Shown here: positions 52,169 through 60,058 of the stretch, one piece after another
Layout: each line of letters starts with the position of its first letter
Position numbering within the stretch: position 1 is the stretch's first letter
DNA from: Flavisolibacter longurius
GTDB taxonomy: Bacteria > Bacteroidota > Bacteroidia > Chitinophagales > Chitinophagaceae
Length of the DNA stretch: 64,000 nucleotides
Reading direction: 5' to 3'
Assembly (NCBI GenBank): GCA_013327885.1
Contig: JABUMY010000021.1
Span: forward strand, 23,893 to 87,892
Position numbers and translations under genes: made by a program
Notes under the pieces: model-generated
Databases searched by the model: none
What the model was told of the DNA's origin: nothing
The model's input: the letters and a program-made list of their open reading frames with translations, nothing else

Positions 52169-53065
52169 TTGAAAATCCGCATTTCCATAACAACGATCTG
52201 CCTGTTTTGCCTGCTCGCTGTTTGCGGTAGCGTGCAGGCGCAGCAAGTGCCGCAACTTCTTATGTATGCACAAAAAGACACGCACAATTTGTGGATGGAT
52301 CATTATCGTCCGCAAGGCGTGGCCAACGGGGCATCTGTATTGTTTGTCCACGGTGGTGCCTTTACCGGCGGCGATCCAAAAAACCAATACCCCATGGGCG
52401 AAGGCCTGGCCAAACTCGGTTACCAAGTTTTTGTGATCAAGTACCGCCTCTATCTCAAAGGAAAAGATTTTGGTTGCGGCATGCCAACACCGGAAAAACT
52501 AAAAGCCATTCAATGGGCTGTGGACGATGCGTTGGATGCCACGCATTTCCTATTGAAGGAAGCAGCCCAATTGGGCATTGATTCCAGCAAAATTTTTATT
52601 GCCGGCAGCAGTGCCGGTGCCGAAGCGATCCTGAATCTCCTGTTCAATCCGTATAAAAAAAAGAACGATGAGCGTTATACCTTGTTCGACCGGTTTCAGT
52701 ATGCAGGTGCCATGTCCTTTGCAGGCGCTGTGCTGGATATAACCACGGCGGACAAAAAAGCCTGGGTGCCGCTGTTGTTGATGCACGGTACCAAAGATCA
52801 ACTGGTGCCTTTTGGTACGGCAGCACACCGCTTTTGCAAAGCAACCGATGCGGGTTGGATGATGTTTTTTGGTTCGCACACGCTTTACGAAAAAGCAAAA
52901 AAGGAAAAGCTGCCTTTGCGGTTGTACACCTTTCCCGGTGGCGGCCACGAGGTTAGCAACTACATGTTTCGGCGCTTTGCCGAAATGGATGCTTTTATGA
53001 AAGCTGCTGTAAAGCATAAGCTCAAAGGGGCCAAAGAAATTGTTGTAGAAGCCGGGAAGAAATAA
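52169..53065 (+). CDS. Secreted alpha/beta hydrolase (esterase/lipase type)
   Basis: The 298-residue product has a TTG start at 52169, placed directly before a complete signal peptide (MKIRISITTICLFCLLAVCG with SVQAQ), which supports this unusual codon. The fold has the oxyanion-hole motif LFVHGGAFTGG, nucleophile IAGSSAGAE, acid LMHGTKDQLVP and histidine FPGGGHEVSN. It resembles BD-FAE/acetyl-esterase-like enzymes in glycan loci. It starts 16 bp after the SGNH pair and adds a fourth esterase to the locus. Confidence 0.87.
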   Translation: MKIRISITTICLFCLLAVCGSVQAQQVPQLLMYAQKDTHNLWMDHYRPQGVANGASVLFVHGGAFTGGDPKNQYPMGEGLAKLGYQVFVIKYRLYLKGKDFGCGMPTPEKLKAIQWAVDDALDATHFLLKEAAQLGIDSSKIFIAGSSAGAEAILNLLFNPYKKKNDERYTLFDRFQYAGAMSFAGAVLDITTADKKAWVPLLLMHGTKDQLVPFGTAAHRFCKATDAGWMMFFGSHTLYEKAKKEKLPLRLYTFPGGGHEVSNYMFRRFAEMDAFMKAAVKHKLKGAKEIVVEAGKK

Positions 53066-53085
53066 ATAACAATAAGCGCTATATC

Positions 53086-54999
53086 ATGAGTATCGATTTT
53101 ACAGATTCATTGGAAAGGGTGCCGGTGCGGATCTTTGCCACACCGGCCGAAGGCGCCAAATGGGTGGCTGCGCAAGTGGCTGACCTCATTCGTGCAAAAG
53201 CGGCTGCCGGCGAAAAATGTGTGTTGGGACTGGCCACAGGGTCTACACCCAAGCTGTTGTATGCCGAGCTGGCCCGCCTGCACCGCGAAGAAGGCCTGAG
53301 CTTTCAGCATGTGGTGGCTTTTAACCTGGATGAATATTATCCCATAGAAAAGGATGCGTTACAGAGCTACAACCGCTTTATGAAAACGCAGTTGTTCGAC
53401 AAGGTGGACATTGACCCGGCCAATTGTCATATTCCCGATGGTGAAGTGCCCAAGGAAGCGATCAAAGAACATTGTGCCGCCTACGAAAAAAAGATTGCCG
53501 ATGCCGGTGGCATTGACCTTCAGATCCTGGGCATTGGACAGAACGGCCACATTGGCTTTAACGAACCGGGTTCCAGCATTCATTCCCGCACACGGCTGGT
53601 GAACCTGGAGAACTCGACACGGCTGGCCAATGCCTACGAGTTTGAAGGCATGTCGGATGTGCCGCGACTGGCACTGACCATGGGACTGGGTACGATCCTG
53701 AAAGCAAAAAAGATCATCCTGATGGGATGGGGCAGTACAAAAGCCGCTGTGGTGCAAAAAGCGGTTGAGCAGGCGGTGACCGAGCAAGTGCCTGCGTCGC
53801 TGCTGCAAACGCATGATGACGTAACCTTTGTGGTGGATGACCTGGCAGCAGCCGAACTTACCCGCTTTAAATCGCCCTGGCTTACGGGTGAAATTGAATG
53901 GACGCCAACGCTGGTAAAAAAGGCCGTGGTGAACATGGCGCTTCACCTGAAAAAACCGATCCTTAGCCTGACCAATAACGATTACAATGAGTACGGCCTG
54001 AGTGACCTGCTGGTAGAGCAGGGCGATGCCTATGCCATCAACCTGCAGGTGTTTTATGCGATGCGTGACAGCATCACCGGCTGGCCTGGCGGCAAACCCA
54101 ACGCTGTGATACCGGCACACCCAGAACGGTCGGAGCCTTATCCCAAGCGCTGTCTTATTTTTTCGCCCCACCCCGATGATGATATCATTTCCATGGGTGG
54201 CACTTTTCAGCGCCTGCATGACCAGGGACACGAAGTGCATGTGGCCTATCAAACCTCCGGCAACATTGCGGTGACCGATGAATTCGTGACACGCTTTCTC
54301 GACTTTGCCGTTGGCTTTGAGCAGTTGTTTGGCATCGACAGCAAACCGGCGCAACGAGTATCAGGGGAAGCAAAAGAATTTTTACGGCAGAAAAAATCCA
54401 ACCAGATGGATACGCCGGAAGTGCGATCCATCAAAGGATTGATACGCCGTGGCGAAGCGGCTGCTACTTGTCGTTATGTAGGCATTCCGGACAGCGGCAT
54501 TCATTTCATGAACCTGCCGTTTTACGAAACGGGAACCATTGAAAAAGCACCGATGGGTGAGGACGACATACAACTCACTATGAACCTGCTACGTGAGATA
54601 AAACCCCACCAGGTGTATGCGGCCGGCGACCTGGCCGACCCGCATGGAACCCACAAGGTTTGCCTGGATATCATTTTCGAAGCCTTGAAACGCATCAAGG
54701 CCGAAGGCGATGAATGGATAAACGACTGCTGGCTGTGGCTGTACAAAGGTGCCTGGCAGGAGTGGGAGATCAGCGAGATTGAAATGGCCATTCCGATGAG
54801 CCCCGACCAGGTGCGCCGGAAGCGTTTTGGCATTTTTATTCACCAGTCGCAAAAAGACGCGGTGCCATTCCAGGGTAGCGATGCCCGTGAGTTCTGGCAG
54901 CGTGCCGAAGAACGTAATGCCGCCACTGCCAACCTGTATGCCCAACTGGGACTGACCCAGTATGCCGCAATGGAAGCGTTTGTGCGCTGGCATTATTAA
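53086..54999 (+). CDS. nagB: Glucosamine-6-phosphate deaminase fused to a PIG-L deacetylase
   Basis: The 637-residue cytoplasmic fusion has residues 10-280 as NagB: GLATGSTPKLLYAELARLH, FNLDEYY (Asp82) and GIGQNGHIGFNEPGSS (His155, Glu160). NagB turns glucosamine-6-phosphate into fructose-6-phosphate and ammonia. Residues 355-637 are a PIG-L/LmbE domain with metal motif FSPHPDDDIISMGGT (His362) and later GDLADPHGTHKVC. PIG-L enzymes de-N-acetylate GlcNAc derivatives. This fusion is known from Bacteroidota, and the PIG-L half may deacetylate the NagB substrate. No NagA or sugar kinase is in the locus. Confidence 0.93.
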   Translation: MSIDFTDSLERVPVRIFATPAEGAKWVAAQVADLIRAKAAAGEKCVLGLATGSTPKLLYAELARLHREEGLSFQHVVAFNLDEYYPIEKDALQSYNRFMKTQLFDKVDIDPANCHIPDGEVPKEAIKEHCAAYEKKIADAGGIDLQILGIGQNGHIGFNEPGSSIHSRTRLVNLENSTRLANAYEFEGMSDVPRLALTMGLGTILKAKKIILMGWGSTKAAVVQKAVEQAVTEQVPASLLQTHDDVTFVVDDLAAAELTRFKSPWLTGEIEWTPTLVKKAVVNMALHLKKPILSLTNNDYNEYGLSDLLVEQGDAYAINLQVFYAMRDSITGWPGGKPNAVIPAHPERSEPYPKRCLIFSPHPDDDIISMGGTFQRLHDQGHEVHVAYQTSGNIAVTDEFVTRFLDFAVGFEQLFGIDSKPAQRVSGEAKEFLRQKKSNQMDTPEVRSIKGLIRRGEAAATCRYVGIPDSGIHFMNLPFYETGTIEKAPMGEDDIQLTMNLLREIKPHQVYAAGDLADPHGTHKVCLDIIFEALKRIKAEGDEWINDCWLWLYKGAWQEWEISEIEMAIPMSPDQVRRKRFGIFIHQSQKDAVPFQGSDAREFWQRAEERNAATANLYAQLGLTQYAAMEAFVRWHY

Positions 55000-55030
55000 A
55001 CCTTATTGTATCAAATCAAAAAAGAGCCTC

Positions 55031-56218
55031 ATGAATTTTGTAAGCAGAAAATTGATTGCCCTGTCCTTTTGCAGCGTTGCTGCACTGGGAACGGTACAGG
55101 CACAGAAGATCACCCGTGAACACAACAACGCTATTTTAAAAACGGCACAGGGCAGCATTGTAGAACTGCCGGGATTTCTTTCCGAAAAGATCCCTTCCAT
55201 TCCGTATGAAAAGATCGTTCTGCCCGGACCGCAATACATCATCTCCGATGATCCCGAATACATCCGCGTACCGGAGATCATTGCCTTGAAAGAGGCCGTG
55301 CAGCCCGGCACTGTTCGTCTTTATGTGTACAATGTAAACGGCATCAAAGAGCCGCAGCAGATCGACCGCAAGATCACAGCCGTTATTAAAAACACGGGTA
55401 CACAAAAGATGATCATCCGCATGCTGAAATATTCGTCACAAAAACCTACCACCAATTATTTCTTTGCAGGAAAGCAAGGCTTGGCCGATTTTTTTGCTTC
55501 CCAGCCCGAGAAGAATGGCCGCACGGTAAAGCCGGGCCAGGCCATTGCCATTGACGAAAAACTGGAAAAGCATATTGTGAAGTATGACGAGCTTGTACAT
55601 GGCTTTTACGAGTTCGTGATCGATCAGCCGGCGGAGATCAGCATCCTGCAAACCGATCCCAAAACACCGGGTCCGAAAGCGGCTGCCCGCATTACCGAAG
55701 TGGCCTCCTCGCGGCATACCAATGCCGGTCGTGGCTTGTTTGGCGTGAGCAATTACCTGGTCATGACAAAGGACACCTTTGATACAAAAAGCGAAGCGGC
55801 AGCCATTGTGGTGGCCGATGGCAAGACCGATCCCTGGATCTACGGCAAGGATGCCAGCACCGGTGACATTGCCCGGTTGGCAGGCAACTACGGCGTGATG
55901 TACAACATTGAAATGAAGTGGAAGAGCACCAACGGCAAAGGCCTTGCGCTGGTGACCTGGAATGCCCGTGCCGGCGACAACCAGTGGTGTGGCGGCATGG
56001 CCAACACCATGATCGTAAGCGATGGCAAGTTCAAGGAAGGCATCATCCAGTTGCCGTCTGACGGCTTGCGGACAAAAGGCGCTCCTGAAGCCATCCTGAT
56101 CCAGGTGTTTCCTCCGGGAAAAGAAGGTGAGGTGCAAACCATCAACATGACCTACTCACCGCCAGGCGCCTCCTGTTTGCCGACGCCGCTGATCTTTATT
56201 CCAGTGGATATGAAGTGA
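55031..56218 (+). CDS. Secreted protein of unknown function ending the glycan locus
   Basis: The 395-residue product has a signal peptide (ALSFCSVAALGTVQAQ), which sets the start over an ATG 23 codons upstream. The body is beta-rich with no repeats: FVIDQPAEISILQTDPK, WKSTNGKGLALVTWNARAG and a C-terminal MTYSPPGASCLPTPLIFIPV. I do not recognise the family. It starts 31 bp after nagB and is probably the last gene of the operon. A periplasmic binding or lyase role would be guesswork. A period-7 repeat begins 10 bp after its stop. Confidence 0.8.
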   Translation: MNFVSRKLIALSFCSVAALGTVQAQKITREHNNAILKTAQGSIVELPGFLSEKIPSIPYEKIVLPGPQYIISDDPEYIRVPEIIALKEAVQPGTVRLYVYNVNGIKEPQQIDRKITAVIKNTGTQKMIIRMLKYSSQKPTTNYFFAGKQGLADFFASQPEKNGRTVKPGQAIAIDEKLEKHIVKYDELVHGFYEFVIDQPAEISILQTDPKTPGPKAAARITEVASSRHTNAGRGLFGVSNYLVMTKDTFDTKSEAAAIVVADGKTDPWIYGKDASTGDIARLAGNYGVMYNIEMKWKSTNGKGLALVTWNARAGDNQWCGGMANTMIVSDGKFKEGIIQLPSDGLRTKGAPEAILIQVFPPGKEGEVQTINMTYSPPGASCLPTPLIFIPVDMK

Positions 56219-56228
56219 GAGCCGAGCG

Positions 56229-56263
56229 GCAATTAGCAATCGGCAATAAGCAATTGGCAAAGG
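56229..56263 (+). repeat. Degenerate period-7 tandem repeat after a stop codon
   Basis: Five 7-bp units are gcaatta, gcaatcg, gcaataa, gcaattg and gcaaagg. The consensus (GCAATnn) differs from the AGCCAGT array, but period and position after a stop codon are the same. Confidence 0.75.
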
Positions 56264-56284
56264 GGAGCAATTGAATTCTCCTAT

Positions 56285-56323
56285 AAAAAAATCTCTGGCT
56301 CGAAAGGGTCAGGGATTTTTTTT
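56285..56323 (+). terminator. Rho-independent terminator of the glycan locus
   Basis: AAAAAATCTCTGGC pairs, with G-T pairs, with GTCAGGGATTTTTT around an 11-nt loop, followed by T residues. It lies 67 bp after the last gene of the locus. Confidence 0.78.
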
Positions 56324-56627
56324 AAGGGGGATTTCTGTACAGAAGTGGTAGTGGGTTCTTGCTAAGAATTGCATTTTCTCGTCGTAATGCAAGTTTATTC
56401 TGCAATTAGAAGACAGGCGTTCTTTCGCTTGTAGTGAAGCGAACAGCGATAGGGCTGATTTTTACTTTATGATGTTATTTGCATTATATCCGGAAAGAAA
56501 CACTACCTTCATCCTGTTAATTTGAGCCTCGCATCAGTAATCGGTAATTATCCTGCTTTTTTGCATCGTAGTTAGTTTCTTACTTCTGCCTTTCTCAGAT
56601 CATTTTTAAATTCATTAATTTTTTAGC

Positions 56628-56936
56628 ATGAACATTTATGTTTCCAACTTAAGCTTCAACGTACAAGATGAAGACTTAAGAGAGTTTTTTACACCTTATG
56701 GCGAAGTAACTTCTTCTAAGATCATCAATGACAGAGAAACAGGCCGCTCCAGGGGTTTTGGTTTTGTAGAAATGTCCGATGACGAAGCTTCCCGCAAAGC
56801 CATTGCTGAACTGGATGGCGCAACTGTAGAAGGCAGAACCATTAAAGTAATGGAAGCCAAACCAAAAGAACAAAAATCATCCGGCAGCTTTAGCCCGTTC
56901 CGCGGTAACAGCGGCGGCAGCAAAAACCGTTGGTAA
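56628..56936 (+). CDS. RRM RNA-binding protein
   Basis: The 102-residue protein is a single RRM with RNP2 (IYVSNL) at residue 3 and RNP1 (RGFGFVEM) near 44, then a short Gly/Ser/Lys tail (SGSFSPFRGNSGGSKNRW). This small RRM type is common in Bacteroidota and cyanobacteria. It binds single-stranded RNA and is often cold- or growth-regulated. Its long leader would suit post-transcriptional control. Two further, more divergent RRM genes lie at 63089 and 63609. Confidence 0.95.
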   Translation: MNIYVSNLSFNVQDEDLREFFTPYGEVTSSKIINDRETGRSRGFGFVEMSDDEASRKAIAELDGATVEGRTIKVMEAKPKEQKSSGSFSPFRGNSGGSKNRW

Positions 56937-56956
56937 TTGAACAATAGTTTTTTTCG

Positions 56957-56987
56957 AAGGCCTTTGAATTTTTTCAAAGGCCTTTTT
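56957..56987 (+). terminator. Rho-independent terminator
   Basis: AAGGCCTTTGAA (56957-56968), loop TTTT and TTCAAAGGCCTT (56973-56984), then TTT, lie 20 bp after the RRM stop. Confidence 0.92.
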
Positions 56988-57185
56988 GTTTTTGCAGATT
57001 CGACATACAATTTTTGGCGACTGCTGCCGCAAACAAAGCCGCTTTCTCATCATACTTTTCAAAGCGTACAACGAGAACTGATTTCATTGCTTGCGAAGAT
57101 TGGTGTAAGTCAAAAAGCCTATGTGTAATAAATCAGGGTGTTGCACAGAATAAGCCTACATTACATCCCATATCAACCTCACACC

Positions 57186-58052
57186 ATGCGGCCATTAAAG
57201 ATCACACAGTCCATCACCAATCGCGACGCGGCCAGCCTTGAAAAATATTTGCAGGAGGTTTCAAAAATCCCGGCCATTACACCTGAGCAGGAAGTGTTGC
57301 TGACACAGAAGATCCGTGGCGGCAACCAGGAAGCAGTGGAAAGCCTGGCGAAGTCAAACCTTCGCTTTGTGGTGTCGGTGGCAAAGCAATACCAGAACAG
57401 GGGACTTTCCCTTTCTGACCTGATCAGCGAGGGCAACCTTGGCCTTATCAAGGCTGCTAAGAACTTTGATGAAACACGCGGCTTTAAATTTATTTCTTAC
57501 GCAGTGTGGTGGATACGGCAATCCATCATTGAAGCCGTAAATACAAAGTCGCGGCTGGTACGCCTTCCGGGCAACAAGGTCAACCAGCGCAATCACATCA
57601 AAGCAAGCATGGTGCAACTGGAGCAGGAGTTGGAGCGGTCGCCATCGGCCGAAGAAATTGCCAGCCATACGCACCTGGCTGTTGATGTAGTGGAACTAAT
57701 CACCAATGCAACCGATCAACACCAAAGCCTGGATACACCGCTGAACAGCGACAATGCAGACACAACCCTGCTCGATACCTTGCAGAACACAGAGCACAGC
57801 ACTGATCAGAAAGTTGCGTATACAAGGTCCCTGCAGCAGGAAATTTCGCGTTGCCTCGCTTCGCTTACGCCCATTCAGCGAACCATTCTCAGTTACTCTT
57901 ACGGGTTGGGTGTGCAGGATGAAATGAGTGCCGATGCCATTGGCAAGCGGCTAAACCTTTCCGGTGAAAGGGTGCGGCAAATAAAGCAAAAGGCCATTGT
58001 GCAGATGCGTATGGAAAAACGGGCTTTGCTGCTAAAACCTTTTCTAGGTTAA
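57186..58052 (+). CDS. RpoD-like sigma-70 factor (probable second, non-primary copy)
   Basis: The 288-residue product starts MRPLKITQSITNR, like the Bacteroidota primary sigma factor. Region 2 is well kept (LRFVVSVAKQYQNRGLSLSD, FDETRGFKFISYAVWWIRQS). Regions 3 and 4 diverge: VNTKSRLVRLPGNKVNQRNH, HSTDQKVAYTRSLQQEISRC, and LSGERVRQIKQKAI where the primary factor usually has LTRERVRQIKEKAI. This suggests a group-2 sigma paralogue with altered -33 recognition. A separate housekeeping rpoD is expected elsewhere but lies outside the window. The ATG 16 codons upstream adds unlikely sequence and is rejected. Confidence 0.88.
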   Translation: MRPLKITQSITNRDAASLEKYLQEVSKIPAITPEQEVLLTQKIRGGNQEAVESLAKSNLRFVVSVAKQYQNRGLSLSDLISEGNLGLIKAAKNFDETRGFKFISYAVWWIRQSIIEAVNTKSRLVRLPGNKVNQRNHIKASMVQLEQELERSPSAEEIASHTHLAVDVVELITNATDQHQSLDTPLNSDNADTTLLDTLQNTEHSTDQKVAYTRSLQQEISRCLASLTPIQRTILSYSYGLGVQDEMSADAIGKRLNLSGERVRQIKQKAIVQMRMEKRALLLKPFLG

Positions 58053-58193
58053 AGAACCTCTCGCTGAAACCAGTAGCAATCATTCTTTGTAGCAGGATGC
58101 ATCTAACTAAAGATTTTCCAGCAGAACCGGCCGTAAATCGCTTTCCGTTAACGAAGTAAATGTTGCTTTCTCGCTTCCTTATTGGCAATGGCG

Positions 58194-58616
58194 TTAAGCC
58201 GTTTCCAGTTTTGGCGTTAATTGTTTTGGTGTATAACCCAACTCTTTTCCTTTAAGGATAAAATAGCTGTTTTGCAATTGGTGAAGGGCCATAAGATTTT
58301 TTGCGATGGGCTTGCGCATAAAGTCAATAATGGCATAGTCGTTGTCGATATCCATTTCCGAGCGGATGCCATCGCTACTTTCAATTAGTTGCCAAAATTT
58401 AAAATACGTGTGGTAACGAAAACCGCACTGCTCCAGTATTTCATCGGTTAGGATGACCGGCTCAATTGTATCCAGCGATAATTGATGGTATGGTTGCCTG
58501 TCGCCGGGACGTTTTACTGCGGCCATAAGTGTAGCCTGATCGATCATGGAAACCTGTTGTATCGCATCATTGGCAATCACGAAATTTCCGATGCGGAGCT
58601 CCTGTAAAGGTATCAT
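58194..58616 (-). CDS. Hypothetical protein of a Bacteroidota 'LRIGNFV' family
   Basis: The 140-residue protein starts MIPLQELRIGNFVIANDAIQ. The body has LDTIEPVILTDEILEQCGF and near the end ALHQLQNSYFILKGKELGYT. The order LRIGN, then P-L/I-L-T-E, then HQLQNLYF-GKEL is a recurrent pattern of Bacteroidota proteins of unknown function, often carried by phages and mobile elements. No integrase or other mobile gene is near. There is no signal peptide. It is convergent with the sigma factor gene. Confidence 0.75.
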   Translation of the reverse strand: MIPLQELRIGNFVIANDAIQQVSMIDQATLMAAVKRPGDRQPYHQLSLDTIEPVILTDEILEQCGFRYHTYFKFWQLIESSDGIRSEMDIDNDYAIIDFMRKPIAKNLMALHQLQNSYFILKGKELGYTPKQLTPKLETA

Positions 58617-58788
58617 GGTAATTGTTTTATGCTTCAGCAGTGAGTCCTGCCTGTTTATTTTCGTTTGCCGGCATGGCACGCAGGTTGGTAACGAAAAAAT
58701 TAGTGTACCCGGCGGTAACAGGTAAATCTTTATACGAAACCCGCTTGCTACTGCAGTCTGTCATTTCTTTTGGGGCGAGGCTTTGCCG

Positions 58789-59142
58789 CTACGATACAGC
58801 ATTGTATTCGTCTACTTTCCCTTTGGTTAAACAGGTTACCACGTAGTCTTGTAGCCCTGTTTGAAAGGCAGGGTTCTGCCGGCTGGATTCAAAAAGCTGT
58901 TCCAGTATTTGTAATGGCAGGCCTTTCTCACTGATATGGCTGGCCAGTTGAGGGTGGTCTTCCGCCTGCTTTGCATTAATAGAGTGGTGCCGGGCATATG
59001 AAATGATCATTTCTGTTGACGGACCTGCAGGCGCCAGCGCCAGGTCTTCAATGGTTTGCCGGAGGCTGTCATTGAGCTGGGGAAATGCAATGGGATCAAA
59101 GCGATCCGTATCCCTGATCAGGAATTTTTGATAGGTGAACAT
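58789..59142 (-). CDS. Hypothetical protein
   Basis: The 117-residue soluble helical protein starts MFTYQKFLIRDTDRFDPIAF, chosen because the 42-residue upstream extension is atypical. There is no recognisable motif. The helical, Gln/Leu-rich C-terminal half (LPLQILEQLFESSRQNPAFQ) suggests a small helical bundle. It lies 172 bp upstream of the 58194 gene on the same strand. Function is unknown. Confidence 0.55.
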   Translation of the reverse strand: MFTYQKFLIRDTDRFDPIAFPQLNDSLRQTIEDLALAPAGPSTEMIISYARHHSINAKQAEDHPQLASHISEKGLPLQILEQLFESSRQNPAFQTGLQDYVVTCLTKGKVDEYNAVS

Positions 59143-59533
59143 AAACGTTAGATGTGTTATTACCGAAATGAGAAAATGCAGAATGCAAACAGGAAGCAAA
59201 AAGAGAGGCCGTGGTCTTGCACGATGCGAATCCATACAAGGTAGGCTTATTAATCGGTTATCGGCCAAATCGTTTGCAAACCAGTGGAAAGATATACACG
59301 GCCTTTTTCATACGGTTGCTGAATTGTGCATGGCGTGCCGAAAGCCCAGTCAGGACTGTTGCAGGAGAGGATTGGTTGCTGCTGACGATCATCATAAGGT
59401 CCATTGCAAACAGGAGCGTAGTTTGATTCTTACTGCCGCAAAGCTGCCTGTGCCGTTCTTTTGTTTGGAACGGGATTATATGGGATGCTAATCGTAAAAG
59501 GAACACGGGTATGTTTATTGAAGGGAATCATTT
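59143..59533. other. Intergenic region before the response regulators
   Basis: These 391 bp carry no gene I can support. A 118-codon plus-strand frame (59135-59491) overlaps the 58789 gene's start and is rich in Cys, Arg and Met without protein-like pattern, so it is rejected. A weak -7-like TATGTTTA lies near 59511, ahead of the first response regulator. Confidence 0.55.
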
Positions 59534-59977
59534 ATGAATGATGGTTTACCCTTTAGGATTTTGGTGGTGGAAGACGATGAGGACGACAGGATCTTTATAG
59601 ACGAAGCCTTTCTGGAGATTGGTTACGGTGCCGAAATAAAAAAGTTCAGGGACGGTAAAATGATGCTGGATTATCTTGAAAAAATAACTCCGGAGCAGTA
59701 TCCAACCGTCATTGTGCTGGATTACAACCTGCCCGGTTGGGATGCAGCCGACATGCTGGATATTTTGAAAGGCAATACCGCCTACGATAAGATCTGCCTC
59801 GTAGTCTATTCTACAGTTCTGACAAGTACATTGACCGAAAAATTACTGGCGGCAGGGGCAGATGCCTGCATGGAAAAAGGCAATACGTTTGAAGAGTTGA
59901 TCGAGTTGGCAAAAGAGCTGCGGACGCTATCGGAAGGGGCCAAGCGCCAACAAAATGTACTGCCCGGTAAAAAATAA
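59534..59977 (+). CDS. Receiver-only response regulator, copy 1
   Basis: The 147-residue CheY-like receiver has acidic cluster VVEDDEDDRIFIDEAF, phospho-acceptor Asp in IVLDYNLPG (about residue 62), a Ser/Thr switch (LVVYST) and Lys in CMEKGN, where the usual KP is replaced by KGN. There is no output domain, as in Rcp1-type regulators. The charged tail (EGAKRQQNVLPGKK) is probably flexible. A second receiver follows 81 bp downstream; no histidine kinase is adjacent. Confidence 0.92.
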   Translation: MNDGLPFRILVVEDDEDDRIFIDEAFLEIGYGAEIKKFRDGKMMLDYLEKITPEQYPTVIVLDYNLPGWDAADMLDILKGNTAYDKICLVVYSTVLTSTLTEKLLAAGADACMEKGNTFEELIELAKELRTLSEGAKRQQNVLPGKK

Positions 59978-60058
59978 AATCACACAATCCTGTTGATGAA
60001 AACAACAACCGAATGTTTACAGGGTCTGGCCCCTTGCCATACCCAAAAATGAAAACAA

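Larger units (their letters stand above)
56219..56627. other. Intergenic region upstream of the RRM gene
   Basis: These 409 bp have no coding frame. They hold the period-7 repeat at 56229-56263 and the terminator at 56285-56323. About 300 bp follow before the RRM start; the last 50 are very T-rich, as expected for a long leader or promoter. No exact TAnnTTTG box was found. Confidence 0.6.

Noticed and set aside
58194..59142. Prophage or integrative element remnant
   Set aside because: The LRIGNFV-type protein is often mobile-element-borne, but no integrase, attachment repeats or other mobile genes are nearby.
59135..59491. 118-codon plus-strand frame before the response regulators
   Set aside because: It is Cys/Arg/Met-rich and random-looking, and overlaps the start of the 58789-59142 gene; not supported as coding.
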